A DNA stretch of 64,000 nucleotides, taken from contig JADKAM010000001.1 in the NCBI GenBank assembly GCA_016715365.1, positions 1,240,001-1,304,000 on the forward strand, read 5' to 3'. The translations under genes and the position numbers were made by a program. The notes beneath the pieces were generated by a model. The model had not been told where the DNA came from. It made no database searches and saw only the letters and a program-made list of their open reading frames with translations. This document shows positions 9,201-19,160 of this stretch, one piece after another (within the stretch, counting starts at the first letter, position 1; each line of letters opens with the position of its first letter). Origin of the DNA: Chitinophagaceae bacterium. GTDB taxonomy: Bacteria; Bacteroidota; Bacteroidia; Chitinophagales; Chitinophagaceae.

Positions 9201-10043
9201 ATGAAACAGGTAATTGCATTCGTATTTTTTTTGACTGCCGCACTCTTTGCAAAAGCGCAAACAGAAGTAAAAGTGATGAGTTATAATATCCGGCTGGATG
9301 TAAAAAGCGATGGAGAAAACTGGTGGGAGAAGAGAAAAGATAAAGTGGCAGGACTAGTAAATTATTATGAAGCGGATTTTGTTGGCCTGCAGGAAGTGGT
9401 GCATAATCAATTACTGTATTTAAAGGACAGTTTAACTGGTTACAATTTTATAGGAGTTGGCAGGGATGATGGAAAAGAAGCAGGTGAATACTCTTGTATA
9501 TTTTATAAGAAAGATAAATACTCGGTTGTTGAGCAATCAACTTTCTGGTTATCACCCACACCCGATGTTCCATCCAAAGGATGGGATGCAGCATTGAACC
9601 GGGTTTGCACTTACGGGCTATTTAAAAATAATAAGACAAAAAAACTTGTCTGGGTTTTTAATACGCATTTTGATCATATGGGCAAACTTGCCAGGCTGGA
9701 GTCAGCAAAACTGATCATAAAAAAGATACATGAACTCAATACAAAAAATTACCCTGTTATTGTATCCGGCGATTTTAATTCAAAGCCCGAAGACGGGCCG
9801 TCACAATACATGATGGCCAATATGCAAAACAGCCGCAGCATCAGTAAACTGGTTTACGGTGCCCCTGATACCTGGAACGGCTTTAAGTTTAATGAAAGAC
9901 CCAATGGCTGTATTGACTATATTTTTGTTTCGAAGGATGACCGGATAAGCGTTTTAAAATTTGCTACCATCACCGATTCGTACGATATGAAATATCCTTC
10001 AGATCATTTCCCTGTTTTGGCAACTATAAATATTGATAAATGA
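9201..10043 (+). CDS. Endonuclease/exonuclease/phosphatase (EEP) superfamily secreted hydrolase
   Basis: The ATG at 9201 is chosen because it begins a typical signal peptide ending AKAQ; the longer open frame runs back into the GH144 gene. The 280-residue product carries the EEP metal-phosphoesterase motifs in order: SYNIRLD, LQEV (E65), NTHFDH, SGDFNSKPED, IDYIFVS and SDHFPV. The family includes nucleases, sphingomyelinases and inositol-phosphate phosphatases, and extracellular versions inside polysaccharide loci are common with unknown substrates. It is spaced 2 bp after GH144 and overlaps the GH43-like gene by 4 bp (ATGA), so it is translationally linked to the glycan cluster. A phosphodiesterase or phosphatase role on a phosphorylated glycan is plausible but unproven. 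Confidence 0.88.
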   Translation: MKQVIAFVFFLTAALFAKAQTEVKVMSYNIRLDVKSDGENWWEKRKDKVAGLVNYYEADFVGLQEVVHNQLLYLKDSLTGYNFIGVGRDDGKEAGEYSCIFYKKDKYSVVEQSTFWLSPTPDVPSKGWDAALNRVCTYGLFKNNKTKKLVWVFNTHFDHMGKLARLESAKLIIKKIHELNTKNYPVIVSGDFNSKPEDGPSQYMMANMQNSRSISKLVYGAPDTWNGFKFNERPNGCIDYIFVSKDDRISVLKFATITDSYDMKYPSDHFPVLATINIDK

Positions 10044-11776
10044 AATTGACATACATAGTCCTGTTTTGTTTTTTGTTCAGCGGGCAGTTGAAGGCCCAGC
10101 AAAAAACTTATTGCAATCCTGTTAATATTGATTATGGCTATACACCCATTCCTAACTTTAGCGAATGGGGAAAGCACCGTGCCACTGCCGATCCTGTTAT
10201 TGTAAATTATAAAGGCGATTATTATTTGTTCAGCACCAACCAATGGGGATACTGGTGGAGCAGTGATATGCTGAAGTGGAATTTCGTTTCCAAAAAATTT
10301 CTTCGTCCATGGAACGGCGGTGTGTACGATGAATTATGTGCACCGGCTGTTGGTATTGTTGGCGATACCATGATCGTTTTTGGATCAACCTATACCAGTA
10401 AGTTTACTTTGTGGATGAGCACCAACCCAAAAGCCAATGAATGGAAACCACTGGTTGATAGTTTTGATATTGGTGGCTGGGACCCTGCTTTTTTTACCGA
10501 TGATGACGGCAGGCTGTACATGTATAATGGCAGCAGCAATGTATTTCCATTATATGGTGTGGAACTGAACAGAAAAACTTTTCAACCCATTGGTACAAGA
10601 AAAGAAATGTACATGCTGCAGGGCTGGCGCTATGGCTGGCAACGTTTTGGTGAATTAATGGACAATACTTTTTTAGATGCTTTTATAGAAGGAGCAACCA
10701 TGACGAAGCACAATGGAAAATATTATTTACAGTATGGTGCACCGGGTACCGAGTTCAGCGGCTATGCAGATGGGGTGGTGGTTGGCGATAATCCGCTGGG
10801 CGGTTTTACGCCGCAATCAGATCCGTTAAGTATGAAGGCGGGCGGATTTTCAAGAGGTGCAGGGCATGGTTCTACTTTTATGGACAGGCAGAACAATTAC
10901 TGGCATGTATCCACAAGTATCGTTTGTGTTAAAAATACTTTTGAAAGAAGGATTGGAATCTGGCCCGCAGGTTTTGATAAGGATGATGTGATGTGGTGCA
11001 ATACTGCTTTTGGTGATTATCCACAATACCTGCCCGGCAATGCCGGCAAAGAGCATGGTGCGTTTGCAGGTTGGTATTTACTGAACTATAAAAAACCGGT
11101 TACCGTTTCGTCAACACTTGGCAGTTACTATGCAAACAATGCCGTAGATGAAAGTATAAAAACTTATTGGAGTGCAGTAAGTGCTGATAAAGGAGAGTGG
11201 ATACAAACCGACCTGGGTAATGCTTCAACCGTACATGCCATACAAATAAATTATGCTGATCAGGATGCTGAATTTTTAGGAAAGCAAACAACCACTTATC
11301 ACCAATACAAAATATATGCTTCTGTTGATGGAAAGAAATGGGATGTGCTGGTTGATAAAAGCAATAATAAGACAGATGTGCCGCATGATTATATAGAACT
11401 GGAAAAACCGGTGCAGGCAAGATTTATCAGGTTGGAAAATATACACATGCCCACCGGCAAATTCGCCATCAGCGGCTTACGTGTATTTGGCAATGGCAAT
11501 GGTAAAAAGCCTGATGCAGTAAAAAATCTGATCGTATTACGAACTGAAAAAGACAAGCGCAGTGCATACATCAAATGGCCCCCGGTTGACAATGCATTTG
11601 CCTATAACCTGTACTATGGAACTGCACCTGGTAAATTGTACAACAACATCATGGTACACGATTTAAATGAATACTGGTTTAAAGCGATGGACAGTCAGAA
11701 GCCTTATTATTTTACCATTGAAGCGATCAATGAAAATGGGGTGAGTGAAAAAACTAAAATTCAAAAAGTTGAGTAA
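10040..11776 (+). CDS. GH43-like glycosidase with F5/8 type C and fibronectin III domains
   Basis: This 578-residue secreted protein (signal ends GQLKAQ) starts with a five-bladed beta-propeller of the GH43 kind. Candidate catalytic carboxylates are D51 in ATADPVI, D148 in GGWDPAFF and E217 in AFIEGAT. A discoidin/F5-8C (CBM32-like) domain spans about residues 355-480 (signature NAVDESIKTYWSA and RFIRLENIHMP). A fibronectin III-like domain fills about 485-578. Such modular enzymes act as exo-acting beta-xylosidases, arabinofuranosidases or galactosidases, with the discoidin domain binding glycan. The start overlaps the EEP stop by 4 bp and the end overlaps the SGNH gene by 32 bp. The fold is clear; the linkage cut is not. 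Confidence 0.85.
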   Translation: MKLTYIVLFCFLFSGQLKAQQKTYCNPVNIDYGYTPIPNFSEWGKHRATADPVIVNYKGDYYLFSTNQWGYWWSSDMLKWNFVSKKFLRPWNGGVYDELCAPAVGIVGDTMIVFGSTYTSKFTLWMSTNPKANEWKPLVDSFDIGGWDPAFFTDDDGRLYMYNGSSNVFPLYGVELNRKTFQPIGTRKEMYMLQGWRYGWQRFGELMDNTFLDAFIEGATMTKHNGKYYLQYGAPGTEFSGYADGVVVGDNPLGGFTPQSDPLSMKAGGFSRGAGHGSTFMDRQNNYWHVSTSIVCVKNTFERRIGIWPAGFDKDDVMWCNTAFGDYPQYLPGNAGKEHGAFAGWYLLNYKKPVTVSSTLGSYYANNAVDESIKTYWSAVSADKGEWIQTDLGNASTVHAIQINYADQDAEFLGKQTTTYHQYKIYASVDGKKWDVLVDKSNNKTDVPHDYIELEKPVQARFIRLENIHMPTGKFAISGLRVFGNGNGKKPDAVKNLIVLRTEKDKRSAYIKWPPVDNAFAYNLYYGTAPGKLYNNIMVHDLNEYWFKAMDSQKPYYFTIEAINENGVSEKTKIQKVE

Positions 11777-12434
11777 ATTATTTTCAAGAGCCGTTATAGT
11801 TTTATTATTTGCATTTGCTTTTACAGATGCATCGGCACAGCCATTTGCAAATGAGATAGCAGCATTTAAAAAGCAGGATTCCATTTCTTTTCCGCCTGCC
11901 AAAGCCATTCTTTTTGTGGGCAGTTCTTCTTTCAGAATGTGGAAGGATGTACAGGCTGATTTCCCTGGCTATACCATTATCAATCGTGGTTTTGGAGGCT
12001 CTGCATTTCCGGATGTAATTCGTTATACCAATGATATTATTCTGCCTTACAAACCAAAACAAATTCTTATTTATTGCGGAGAGAATGATTTTGCAGGCAA
12101 CGATACCCTTTCGCCTGCCCAGGTTGCACAGCGTTTTATAGAACTCTTTACCATAATCAGGAACGGGTATAAAAAAGTTCCCATCGCTTATGTTTCCATG
12201 AAGCCAAGCCCTTCACGCAAACACCTGTTGGTAAAATTTGAAGCAGCGAACGAAATGATAAAGGATTATCTGGCAACAAAAAAACGGACAGCTTACATAG
12301 ATGTGTATCATGCCATGTTGCAGCAAGACGGAACGCCCATGCCGGATATTTTCCTGGATGATAAGCTGCATATGAATGCCAAAGGATATGCTATCTGGCA
12401 AAAAATAATAGAACCCTATCTACGAAAAAATTAA
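11745..12434 (+). CDS. SGNH/GDSL-family secreted hydrolase (esterase)
   Basis: The frame begins at a GTG (11745) lying inside the end of the GH43-like gene; a TTG at 11769 is an alternative. Either gives a basic N-terminus plus hydrophobic signal ending DASAQ. The 229-residue protein has SGNH blocks: FVGSSSFRMW with the nucleophile Ser at about 61, NRGFGGS, GENDF and the terminal D-x-x-H in DDKLHMNAKGYAIW. Members deacetylate or de-esterify sugars and lipids. Inside this operon the natural reading is removal of acyl groups from the glycan, matching the sialate-O-acetylesterase-like gene further down. The 32-bp overlap implies translational coupling. Confidence 0.85.
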   Translation: MKKLKFKKLSKLFSRAVIVLLFAFAFTDASAQPFANEIAAFKKQDSISFPPAKAILFVGSSSFRMWKDVQADFPGYTIINRGFGGSAFPDVIRYTNDIILPYKPKQILIYCGENDFAGNDTLSPAQVAQRFIELFTIIRNGYKKVPIAYVSMKPSPSRKHLLVKFEAANEMIKDYLATKKRTAYIDVYHAMLQQDGTPMPDIFLDDKLHMNAKGYAIWQKIIEPYLRKN

Positions 12435-12443
12435 AAAGTATGT

Positions 12444-14585
12444 ATGAAAAAATCTGTGTTGCTTTTTTCTCTTTGTTTTTTATGTGTGCTTACATCTGTT
12501 GCCAGTGATACAATCAGCATAACATCTCCGGATAAGAATCTGGTATGCAGGATATTTTTAACCGGCCCTGCAGGTGGATCCGGTAATCTTTATTACGAAC
12601 TGAATTATAAAGATAAAGCTGTCATTAAAAAGTCGGCGTTGGGTATCAATTTAAAAAGCCCGGCTTTGCAATTAAATACTTTTGATCTGGTTGAAAAAAA
12701 CATTTCCACCACCGATGAAAGCTGGACGCCTGTTTGGGGAGAAGTGAAGCAGATCAGGAATAACTATCAGCAATTGTTTTTAAGACTTAAAACCAAAGAT
12801 GAAATATTGGTAAACATGGTTTTTAAGCTGTTCAACGATGGAGTCGGATTCAGGTATGAATTTCCGCAGCAGGCAAAACTTAAACATTTTATCATAGCAG
12901 AAGAAACAACGCAGTTTGCTGTAACCGGTGATCATAAAACTTTTTGGATACCCGGAGATTATGATACCAATGAATATGCCTATTACACCAGTAAGCTGAG
13001 TGAGATTGATGCAACCGGCGGAAAGTTTTCGCAGGAGATACATGCAAAAACATATTTTAATACAAATGGTGTGCAAACACCCCTGATGATGAAGACAGGA
13101 GAAAATCTCTATATCAATATTCATGAAGCTGCATTGGTAAATTACCCGGCAATGAACCTGGTGATTGATAAAAGTTCAAACATATTGAATGCGCACCTGG
13201 TACCGGATGCAGTGGGTAATAAAGCTTATCTGCAAACACCCTCAAAAACACCCTGGCGCACTGTTATAGTAAGTGATAAAGCAACTGATATTCTAGCTTC
13301 AAAAATGATTTTGAATTTAAATGAACCTTCAAAAATAGTAAACATATCCTGGATAAAGCCGCAAAAATTTGTGGGTGTCTGGTGGGAACTGCATGTTGGC
13401 AAAAGCAGCTGGGATTACAGCGGTAGCCAGGTAGGTTCTCAGCAGGCTACGAGAGTGCCACATGGTGCCAATACGGCAAACGTAAAAAAGTATATTGATT
13501 TTGCTGCAAAGCATGGCATTGATGCCGTACTGGTTGAAGGATGGAATGCCGGCTGGGAAGACTGGTTTGGCAACTGGAAAGAAGATGTGTTTGATTTTGT
13601 AACGCCTTATCCAGACTTTGATGTAAAGGAAATTACTGCTTATGCAAAACTAAAGAATGTGCAGATGATCATGCACCATGAAACTTCATCTTCAGTTTCA
13701 AATTACGAACGATGGATGGATACGGCTTACCGCTTTATGAAAAACAACGGTTACAATGCAGTTAAGTCAGGTTATGTGGGACAGATCATTCCCCGTGGCG
13801 AGCATCACGATGGACAGTGGATGATAAAACATTACGAAAGAGCGATCGCTAAAGCTGCCGGTTATCAAATCATGGTAGACCAGCATGAGCCCGTAAGGCC
13901 AACAGGTTTGCATCGTACTTATCCAAATTATCTTGCCTGCGAAGCTGCCAGGGGAAATGAATTTAATGCCTGGAGTTCCGGTAATCCACCCGATCATGAA
14001 ACCATTTTGCCATTTACCAGGCTGATGGGAGGCCCCATGGATTATACGCCGGGCATCTTCAAAATAAAAATGAATTTTTACGACACTGCCAAAAAAGAAC
14101 AGGTACACACTACGCTGGCAAAGCAACTGGCATTGTATGTAACCATGTACAGCCCATTACAAATGGCTGCCGATCTGCCCGAAAATTATGAAAGACATTT
14201 AGATGCATTTCAGTTTATAAAAGATGTGGCCGTTGATTGGGATGATACAAAAATTATAGAAGCAGAGCCGGGTGATTATATCAGCATTGCCCGAAAAGCA
14301 AAAAATAAGGATGATTGGTTTATTGGTGCTATCACTGATGAGAACAGCCGTACATCCATATTGCCTTTAAATTTTTTAGATGCCGGAAAAAAATACTTGG
14401 CTACTCTTTATAAAGATGCCGATGATGCACACTGGAAAAATAATCCTGAAGCATATGCGATTGAAAAATTTATGGTAGATGCTAAAACAATATTGAAATT
14501 AAAATTGTCACCCGGGGGCGGTGCTGCAATTAGCATTTTGCCTGTGGGCAACAGCGATATAAAAAGTATTAAAAACTATAAATAA
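12444..14585 (+). CDS. GH97 alpha-glucosidase (SusB-like, inverting type)
   Basis: The 713-residue secreted protein has a signal ending SVAS, an N-terminal beta-super-sandwich to about residue 300, a (beta/alpha)8 barrel to about 610 and a C-terminal beta-domain. The barrel carries the glutamates of the inverting GH97 branch: E413 in MHHETSSSV, E482 in QHEPVRPTG and E506 in EAARGNEF. These correspond to the Ca-binding/base and acid Glu of SusB; the retaining branch would have an Asp nucleophile instead. Expected activity is release of glucose from alpha-glucosides at the periplasmic face. It lies 9 bp after the SGNH gene. Its presence implies the locus handles alpha-linked as well as beta-linked glucose. 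Confidence 0.93.
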   Translation: MKKSVLLFSLCFLCVLTSVASDTISITSPDKNLVCRIFLTGPAGGSGNLYYELNYKDKAVIKKSALGINLKSPALQLNTFDLVEKNISTTDESWTPVWGEVKQIRNNYQQLFLRLKTKDEILVNMVFKLFNDGVGFRYEFPQQAKLKHFIIAEETTQFAVTGDHKTFWIPGDYDTNEYAYYTSKLSEIDATGGKFSQEIHAKTYFNTNGVQTPLMMKTGENLYINIHEAALVNYPAMNLVIDKSSNILNAHLVPDAVGNKAYLQTPSKTPWRTVIVSDKATDILASKMILNLNEPSKIVNISWIKPQKFVGVWWELHVGKSSWDYSGSQVGSQQATRVPHGANTANVKKYIDFAAKHGIDAVLVEGWNAGWEDWFGNWKEDVFDFVTPYPDFDVKEITAYAKLKNVQMIMHHETSSSVSNYERWMDTAYRFMKNNGYNAVKSGYVGQIIPRGEHHDGQWMIKHYERAIAKAAGYQIMVDQHEPVRPTGLHRTYPNYLACEAARGNEFNAWSSGNPPDHETILPFTRLMGGPMDYTPGIFKIKMNFYDTAKKEQVHTTLAKQLALYVTMYSPLQMAADLPENYERHLDAFQFIKDVAVDWDDTKIIEAEPGDYISIARKAKNKDDWFIGAITDENSRTSILPLNFLDAGKKYLATLYKDADDAHWKNNPEAYAIEKFMVDAKTILKLKLSPGGGAAISILPVGNSDIKSIKNYK

Positions 14586-14624
14586 AAACACAGCACATCA
14601 TTAATTAAAAGAAAACCAATTTTT

Positions 14625-16898
14625 ATGAAGCGTAGAATAATCCTTCTGGTACTTTGCATTGTTTCACTTAATTCTTTTGCGCAGGATGCAAAAATGAAAA
14701 CTTTTGTTGATGCATTGATGAAGAAGATGACATTGGAAGAAAAAATAGGACAATTGAATTTGCCGGGATCCGGTGATATTGTTACCGGCCAGGCGGGTAA
14801 TTCGGATATTGCCAAAAAAATTGAACAGGGAAAGGTTGGCGGGTTGTTCAACATTAAGTCTGTTGCAAAAATTAAAGAAGTGCAAAAGCTGGCGGTAGAA
14901 AAAAGCCGGTTAAAAATTCCGTTGATATTTGGTATGGACGTGATACATGGATATGAAACCGTTTTTCCGATACCGCTGGGATTAAGTTGTACCTGGGATA
15001 TGGACCTGATAAAACGCAGTGCAAGAATTGCGGCTATTGAAGCCAGTGCAGATGGTATCAACTGGACCTTTTCGCCCATGGTAGATATAGCCCGTGACCC
15101 ACGCTGGGGAAGGATTGCAGAGGGCAGTGGCGAAGATCCTTATCTTGGTTCGCAAATAGCCAAAGCCATGGTAAACGGTTACCAGGGCAGCAGTTATGCA
15201 GGCAATACCAGCATCATGTCCTGCGTAAAACATTATGCCATGTATGGTGCGGCTGAGGCTGGCCGTGATTATAATACAACTGATATGAGTCACCAGCGCA
15301 TGTTTAATGAATATCTGCCACCATATAAAGCAGCAGTTGATGCAGGTGTGGGAAGTGTGATGGCTTCTTTTAATGATGTAGATGGTGTACCGGCTACTGC
15401 CAGCAAATGGTTAATGACCGATGTGCTTCGCAAACAATGGGGCTTTAAAGGTTTTGTAGTTACAGATTATACCGGCATTAATGAAATGATTGAACATGGT
15501 ATTGGCGACCTGCAAACGGCATCCGCAAGAGCATTGATGGCAGGTATTGATATGGATATGGTTGGCGAAGGATTATTAACTACCACCCAAAAATCACTGA
15601 AGGAAGGAAAGGTAACGCTGGCGCAGATTGATGCAGCCTGCCGGAGAATACTGGAAGCAAAATATAAACTGGGCCTGTTTGAGAACCCTTATAAATATTG
15701 CGATGAGAACAGGGCAAAAACAGAAGTGTTTACCGCAGCCAACAGGAAAGAAGCAAGAGCAACTGCTGCGCAAAGTTTTGTATTACTGAAGAATCAAAAC
15801 AATATTTTACCAATAAAGAAAACAGGTACCATTGCATTAATTGGTCCGCTGGCAGATAATAAAGAAAACATGCCCGGTACCTGGAGCGTAGCAGCAGATT
15901 TTTCAAAAGCAACATCACTGTTAACCGGTTTAAAGGAAGTGGCTGGCAGCCAGGTAAAAATATTAACGGCACGTGGATCTAACCTGGATGAAGACAGCTT
16001 GTTTGAAGACAGGGCCGGCATGTTTGGAAAATCATTGCACAGAGACAGCCGCCCTGCTGCAGTGATATTGCAGGAAGCACTGGACATTGCGAAACAATCG
16101 GATGTGATTGTTGCTGCATTGGGCGAATCTGCCGAAATGAGTGGCGAATCATCGAGCCGCAGTAATATCTCTATACCAAAAGCGCAGCAGGATCTGCTGA
16201 AAGCTTTAGTACAAACAGGAAAGCCCGTAGTGTTGGTATTATTCACAGGCCGGCCACTTGCATTAAAATGGGAAAACGATCATGTGCCTGCCATTCTCAA
16301 TGTTTGGTTTGGCGGCAGCGAAGCAGGTTATGCCATTGCAGATGTATTGTTTGGAGATGTAAATCCTTCGGGAAAACTCAGTACTACATTCCCGCAGAAC
16401 GTAGGCCAGGTACCTATTTACTATGCACATAAAAATACCGGCCGCCCGTTGGCTGAAGGTAAATGGTTCGAAAAGTTCCGTTCCAATTATTTAGATGTAT
16501 CTAACGAACCTGTTTATCCATTTGGATATGGATTGAGTTATACTTCTTTTAGCTACAGCGATATAAAACTCAGCAATACTGCTTTAAAAGGAAATCAAAC
16601 ATTAACTGCAACTGTAAGTGTAACCAATACCGGCAGCTATGACGGAAAGGAAGTCGTACAATTATATATCCGTGATGTGGTAGGCAGTGTAACGAGGCCT
16701 GTAAAAGAATTAAAAGGTTTTCAGAAGATAGCCATAAAAGCCGGGGAGACTAAAACGGTATCTTTCAGTATCAGTCCCAATGATCTTAAATTTTATAATT
16801 ATGATTTAAAGTACGATTGGGAAGCAGGTGACTTTGAGATCATGATCGGCACCAATTCTAAAGATGTAAAAAAAGCAAAAGTAAACTGGGTTAAATAA
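14625..16898 (+). CDS. GH3 beta-glucosidase, BglX-like, copy 1
   Basis: This 757-residue periplasmic enzyme has a signal ending SFAQ, then the GH3 N-terminal barrel, alpha/beta sandwich and C-terminal fibronectin III-like domain in the usual order and length. The catalytic nucleophile is D281 in GFVVTDYTG. Other family marks are FGMDVIHGY, DPRWGRIAEGSGEDPYLG, KHYAMYGA and PFGYGLSYTSF. The probable acid/base lies in MSGESSSRSNI. It hydrolyses terminal beta-glucose from oligosaccharides, fitting downstream processing of GH144/GH30 products. A 39-bp gap precedes it and it is 5 bp from its paralogue. Confidence 0.94.
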   Translation: MKRRIILLVLCIVSLNSFAQDAKMKTFVDALMKKMTLEEKIGQLNLPGSGDIVTGQAGNSDIAKKIEQGKVGGLFNIKSVAKIKEVQKLAVEKSRLKIPLIFGMDVIHGYETVFPIPLGLSCTWDMDLIKRSARIAAIEASADGINWTFSPMVDIARDPRWGRIAEGSGEDPYLGSQIAKAMVNGYQGSSYAGNTSIMSCVKHYAMYGAAEAGRDYNTTDMSHQRMFNEYLPPYKAAVDAGVGSVMASFNDVDGVPATASKWLMTDVLRKQWGFKGFVVTDYTGINEMIEHGIGDLQTASARALMAGIDMDMVGEGLLTTTQKSLKEGKVTLAQIDAACRRILEAKYKLGLFENPYKYCDENRAKTEVFTAANRKEARATAAQSFVLLKNQNNILPIKKTGTIALIGPLADNKENMPGTWSVAADFSKATSLLTGLKEVAGSQVKILTARGSNLDEDSLFEDRAGMFGKSLHRDSRPAAVILQEALDIAKQSDVIVAALGESAEMSGESSSRSNISIPKAQQDLLKALVQTGKPVVLVLFTGRPLALKWENDHVPAILNVWFGGSEAGYAIADVLFGDVNPSGKLSTTFPQNVGQVPIYYAHKNTGRPLAEGKWFEKFRSNYLDVSNEPVYPFGYGLSYTSFSYSDIKLSNTALKGNQTLTATVSVTNTGSYDGKEVVQLYIRDVVGSVTRPVKELKGFQKIAIKAGETKTVSFSISPNDLKFYNYDLKYDWEAGDFEIMIGTNSKDVKKAKVNWVK

Positions 16899-16903
16899 GT
16901 TCA

Positions 16904-19147
16904 ATGAAAAAATCTGTTTTTCAAATTACCGGTATTGTGCTGGTTGCCCTTTTGAATTTTAATTTTTGCCATGCACAGAAAAAAACTATTGATCAACGTG
17001 TTGATTCGGTTTTAAAACTAATGACACTTGATGAGAAGATCGGCCAGCTTAATCAATACAACGACGACTGGAATGCCACCGGCCCGGTTACATTAGACAG
17101 CACAAAAAAACAACAGGTGCTTAAAGGCCAGGTAGGCTCACTATTAAATTGTGTAGGAACTCGCAGAACAAGAGCCTGGCAGCAGATTGCCATGCAGTCA
17201 CGCTTAAAAATTCCTTTGTTATTTGGACAGGATATTATTCATGGATACAAAACAACATTTCCTATTCCGCTGGCCGAAGCATGCAGCTGGGATATGGATG
17301 CCATTCAGTTATCTGCAAGAACAGCGGCTACAGAAGCCAGTGCTGCCGGTATCAACTGGACCTTTGCACCCATGGTTGATATTGCCCGTGATCCCCGCTG
17401 GGGAAGGGTGATGGAAGGTGCCGGTGAAGATCCTTACCTGGGTTCTGCCATTGCATCTGCCAGGGTAAAAGGTTTCCAGGGCAATAAGCTGGGAGATATT
17501 AATTCGCTGATGGCCTGTGCCAAACATTTTGCTGCTTATGGTGCGGCCATTGGTGGCCGTGATTATAATGCTGTTGATATGAGCGACCGGCTTTTGTGGG
17601 AAGTGTACCTGCCCCCTTTTAAAGCGGCACTTGATGCAGGTGCTGCCACTTTCATGAATTCATTCAACGACCTGAATGGAGTTCCTGCAACGGGCAATAA
17701 ATACCTGCAGCGTGATATACTGAAAGGCAAATGGAACTTCAAAGGTTTTGTGGTAAGCGATTGGGGATCGGTTGGCGAAATGATAAACCATGGTAATGTA
17801 GCCAATGAATATGAAGCTGCTTTATCTGCCATCACTGCCGGAAGCGATATGGATATGGAAAGCCGCTGCTATAAAAATAATTTAGCGCAATTGGTAAAAG
17901 ATAAAAAAGTACCGGTTGCCTTGATTGATGATGCAGTGAAAAGAATTTTACTTAAAAAATTTGAACTGGGATTGTTTGATGATCCTTACAAATTCTGCAA
18001 TACAGCAAGAGAAGAGGCCGCATTAAATAACCCGGCACACACACAACTGGCAAGGGAGATGGCCGCCAAAAGTATTGTGCTGTTGAAGAACGAAAAAAAT
18101 ATTTTACCGTTATCAAAAAACACAAAGACCATTGCATTTATTGGCCCGCTTGTAAAAGCGGTAAAACAAAACAAAGGTTTTTGGGATGTGGAAGTACCCG
18201 GTGTGGATTCAAATTTTATTGTCTCGCAGTGGGAAGGCCTTCAAAATAAAATTGCCGCAGTCACAACGCTGCTGTATGCAAAGGGTTGCGAAATAGAAGG
18301 CGATGATAAAAGCGGTTTTGCTGAAGCGGTTGAAGCAGCAAAAAAATCAGATGTGGTGATACTGAGCATGGGCGAAAGAAGGGATATGAGCGGCGAAGCA
18401 AAAAGCCGCAGCAATATTAATATACCCGGCGTGCAGGAAGATCTGTTGAAAGAATTACTGGCAACCGGTAAACCGGTAGTTGTACTCATCAACGCAGGCA
18501 GGCCATTGGTATTTAATTACACAGCCGATCATGCGCCAGCCATTTTATACACCTGGTGGCTGGGCAGCGAGGCCGGTAATGCCATTGCCGATGTATTGTT
18601 TGGCGACTACAATCCTTCGGCAAAACTGCCCATCAGTTTTCCTTACAGTGTGGGGCAGATACCCATTTATTACAGTCATTTTAATACCGGGCGCCCGGCA
18701 ACAAATGACAGCAACCGCAATTACAATTCTTCCTATAATGACCTGTCTGTTTTTCCCAGGTATGAATTTGGTTATGGATTAAGTTATACCAGTTTTCAAT
18801 ACAGCAACCTGCAGTTAAGCAAAAAGAAAATAAATAGCCATGAACAGATAGCGGTTACATGTGCCATTACCAACACGGGCAATTATGCCGGTGAAGAAAC
18901 GGTTCAATTATACATAAGAGATAAAGTCGGCTCTATTGTACGGCCGGTAAAAGAGTTGAAGGATTTTAAAAAAATAAAACTGGCTGCCGGAGAAACTAAA
19001 ACGGTGAGCTTTTTAATTAATAAAGAAAAACTCTCCTTCTATAATGAGCAACTGCAATGGGTGGCAGAACCCGGTGATTTTGAATTGATGATCGGTGCAT
19101 CATCCAGAGATATCAGATGGAAAAGTGCATTTGAGTTGGTTAAATAA
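16904..19147 (+). CDS. GH3 beta-glucosidase, BglX-like, copy 2
   Basis: The 747-residue protein has the same architecture as the gene 5 bp upstream: signal ending CHAQ, GH3 N domain with FGQDIIHGY and DPRWGRVMEGAGEDPYLG, nucleophile D286 in GFVVSDWGS, GH3 C domain with MSGEAKSRSNI, and a terminal fibronectin III-like domain around EFGYGLSYTSF. Similarity is clear but spread along the protein, so this is an old duplication or two independently acquired subfamilies rather than a recent copy. The pair may split specificity between linkage types (for instance beta-1,2 versus beta-1,6), which is inference. Confidence 0.94.
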   Translation: MKKSVFQITGIVLVALLNFNFCHAQKKTIDQRVDSVLKLMTLDEKIGQLNQYNDDWNATGPVTLDSTKKQQVLKGQVGSLLNCVGTRRTRAWQQIAMQSRLKIPLLFGQDIIHGYKTTFPIPLAEACSWDMDAIQLSARTAATEASAAGINWTFAPMVDIARDPRWGRVMEGAGEDPYLGSAIASARVKGFQGNKLGDINSLMACAKHFAAYGAAIGGRDYNAVDMSDRLLWEVYLPPFKAALDAGAATFMNSFNDLNGVPATGNKYLQRDILKGKWNFKGFVVSDWGSVGEMINHGNVANEYEAALSAITAGSDMDMESRCYKNNLAQLVKDKKVPVALIDDAVKRILLKKFELGLFDDPYKFCNTAREEAALNNPAHTQLAREMAAKSIVLLKNEKNILPLSKNTKTIAFIGPLVKAVKQNKGFWDVEVPGVDSNFIVSQWEGLQNKIAAVTTLLYAKGCEIEGDDKSGFAEAVEAAKKSDVVILSMGERRDMSGEAKSRSNINIPGVQEDLLKELLATGKPVVVLINAGRPLVFNYTADHAPAILYTWWLGSEAGNAIADVLFGDYNPSAKLPISFPYSVGQIPIYYSHFNTGRPATNDSNRNYNSSYNDLSVFPRYEFGYGLSYTSFQYSNLQLSKKKINSHEQIAVTCAITNTGNYAGEETVQLYIRDKVGSIVRPVKELKDFKKIKLAAGETKTVSFLINKEKLSFYNEQLQWVAEPGDFELMIGASSRDIRWKSAFELVK

Positions 19148-19160
19148 AAACAAATACAAA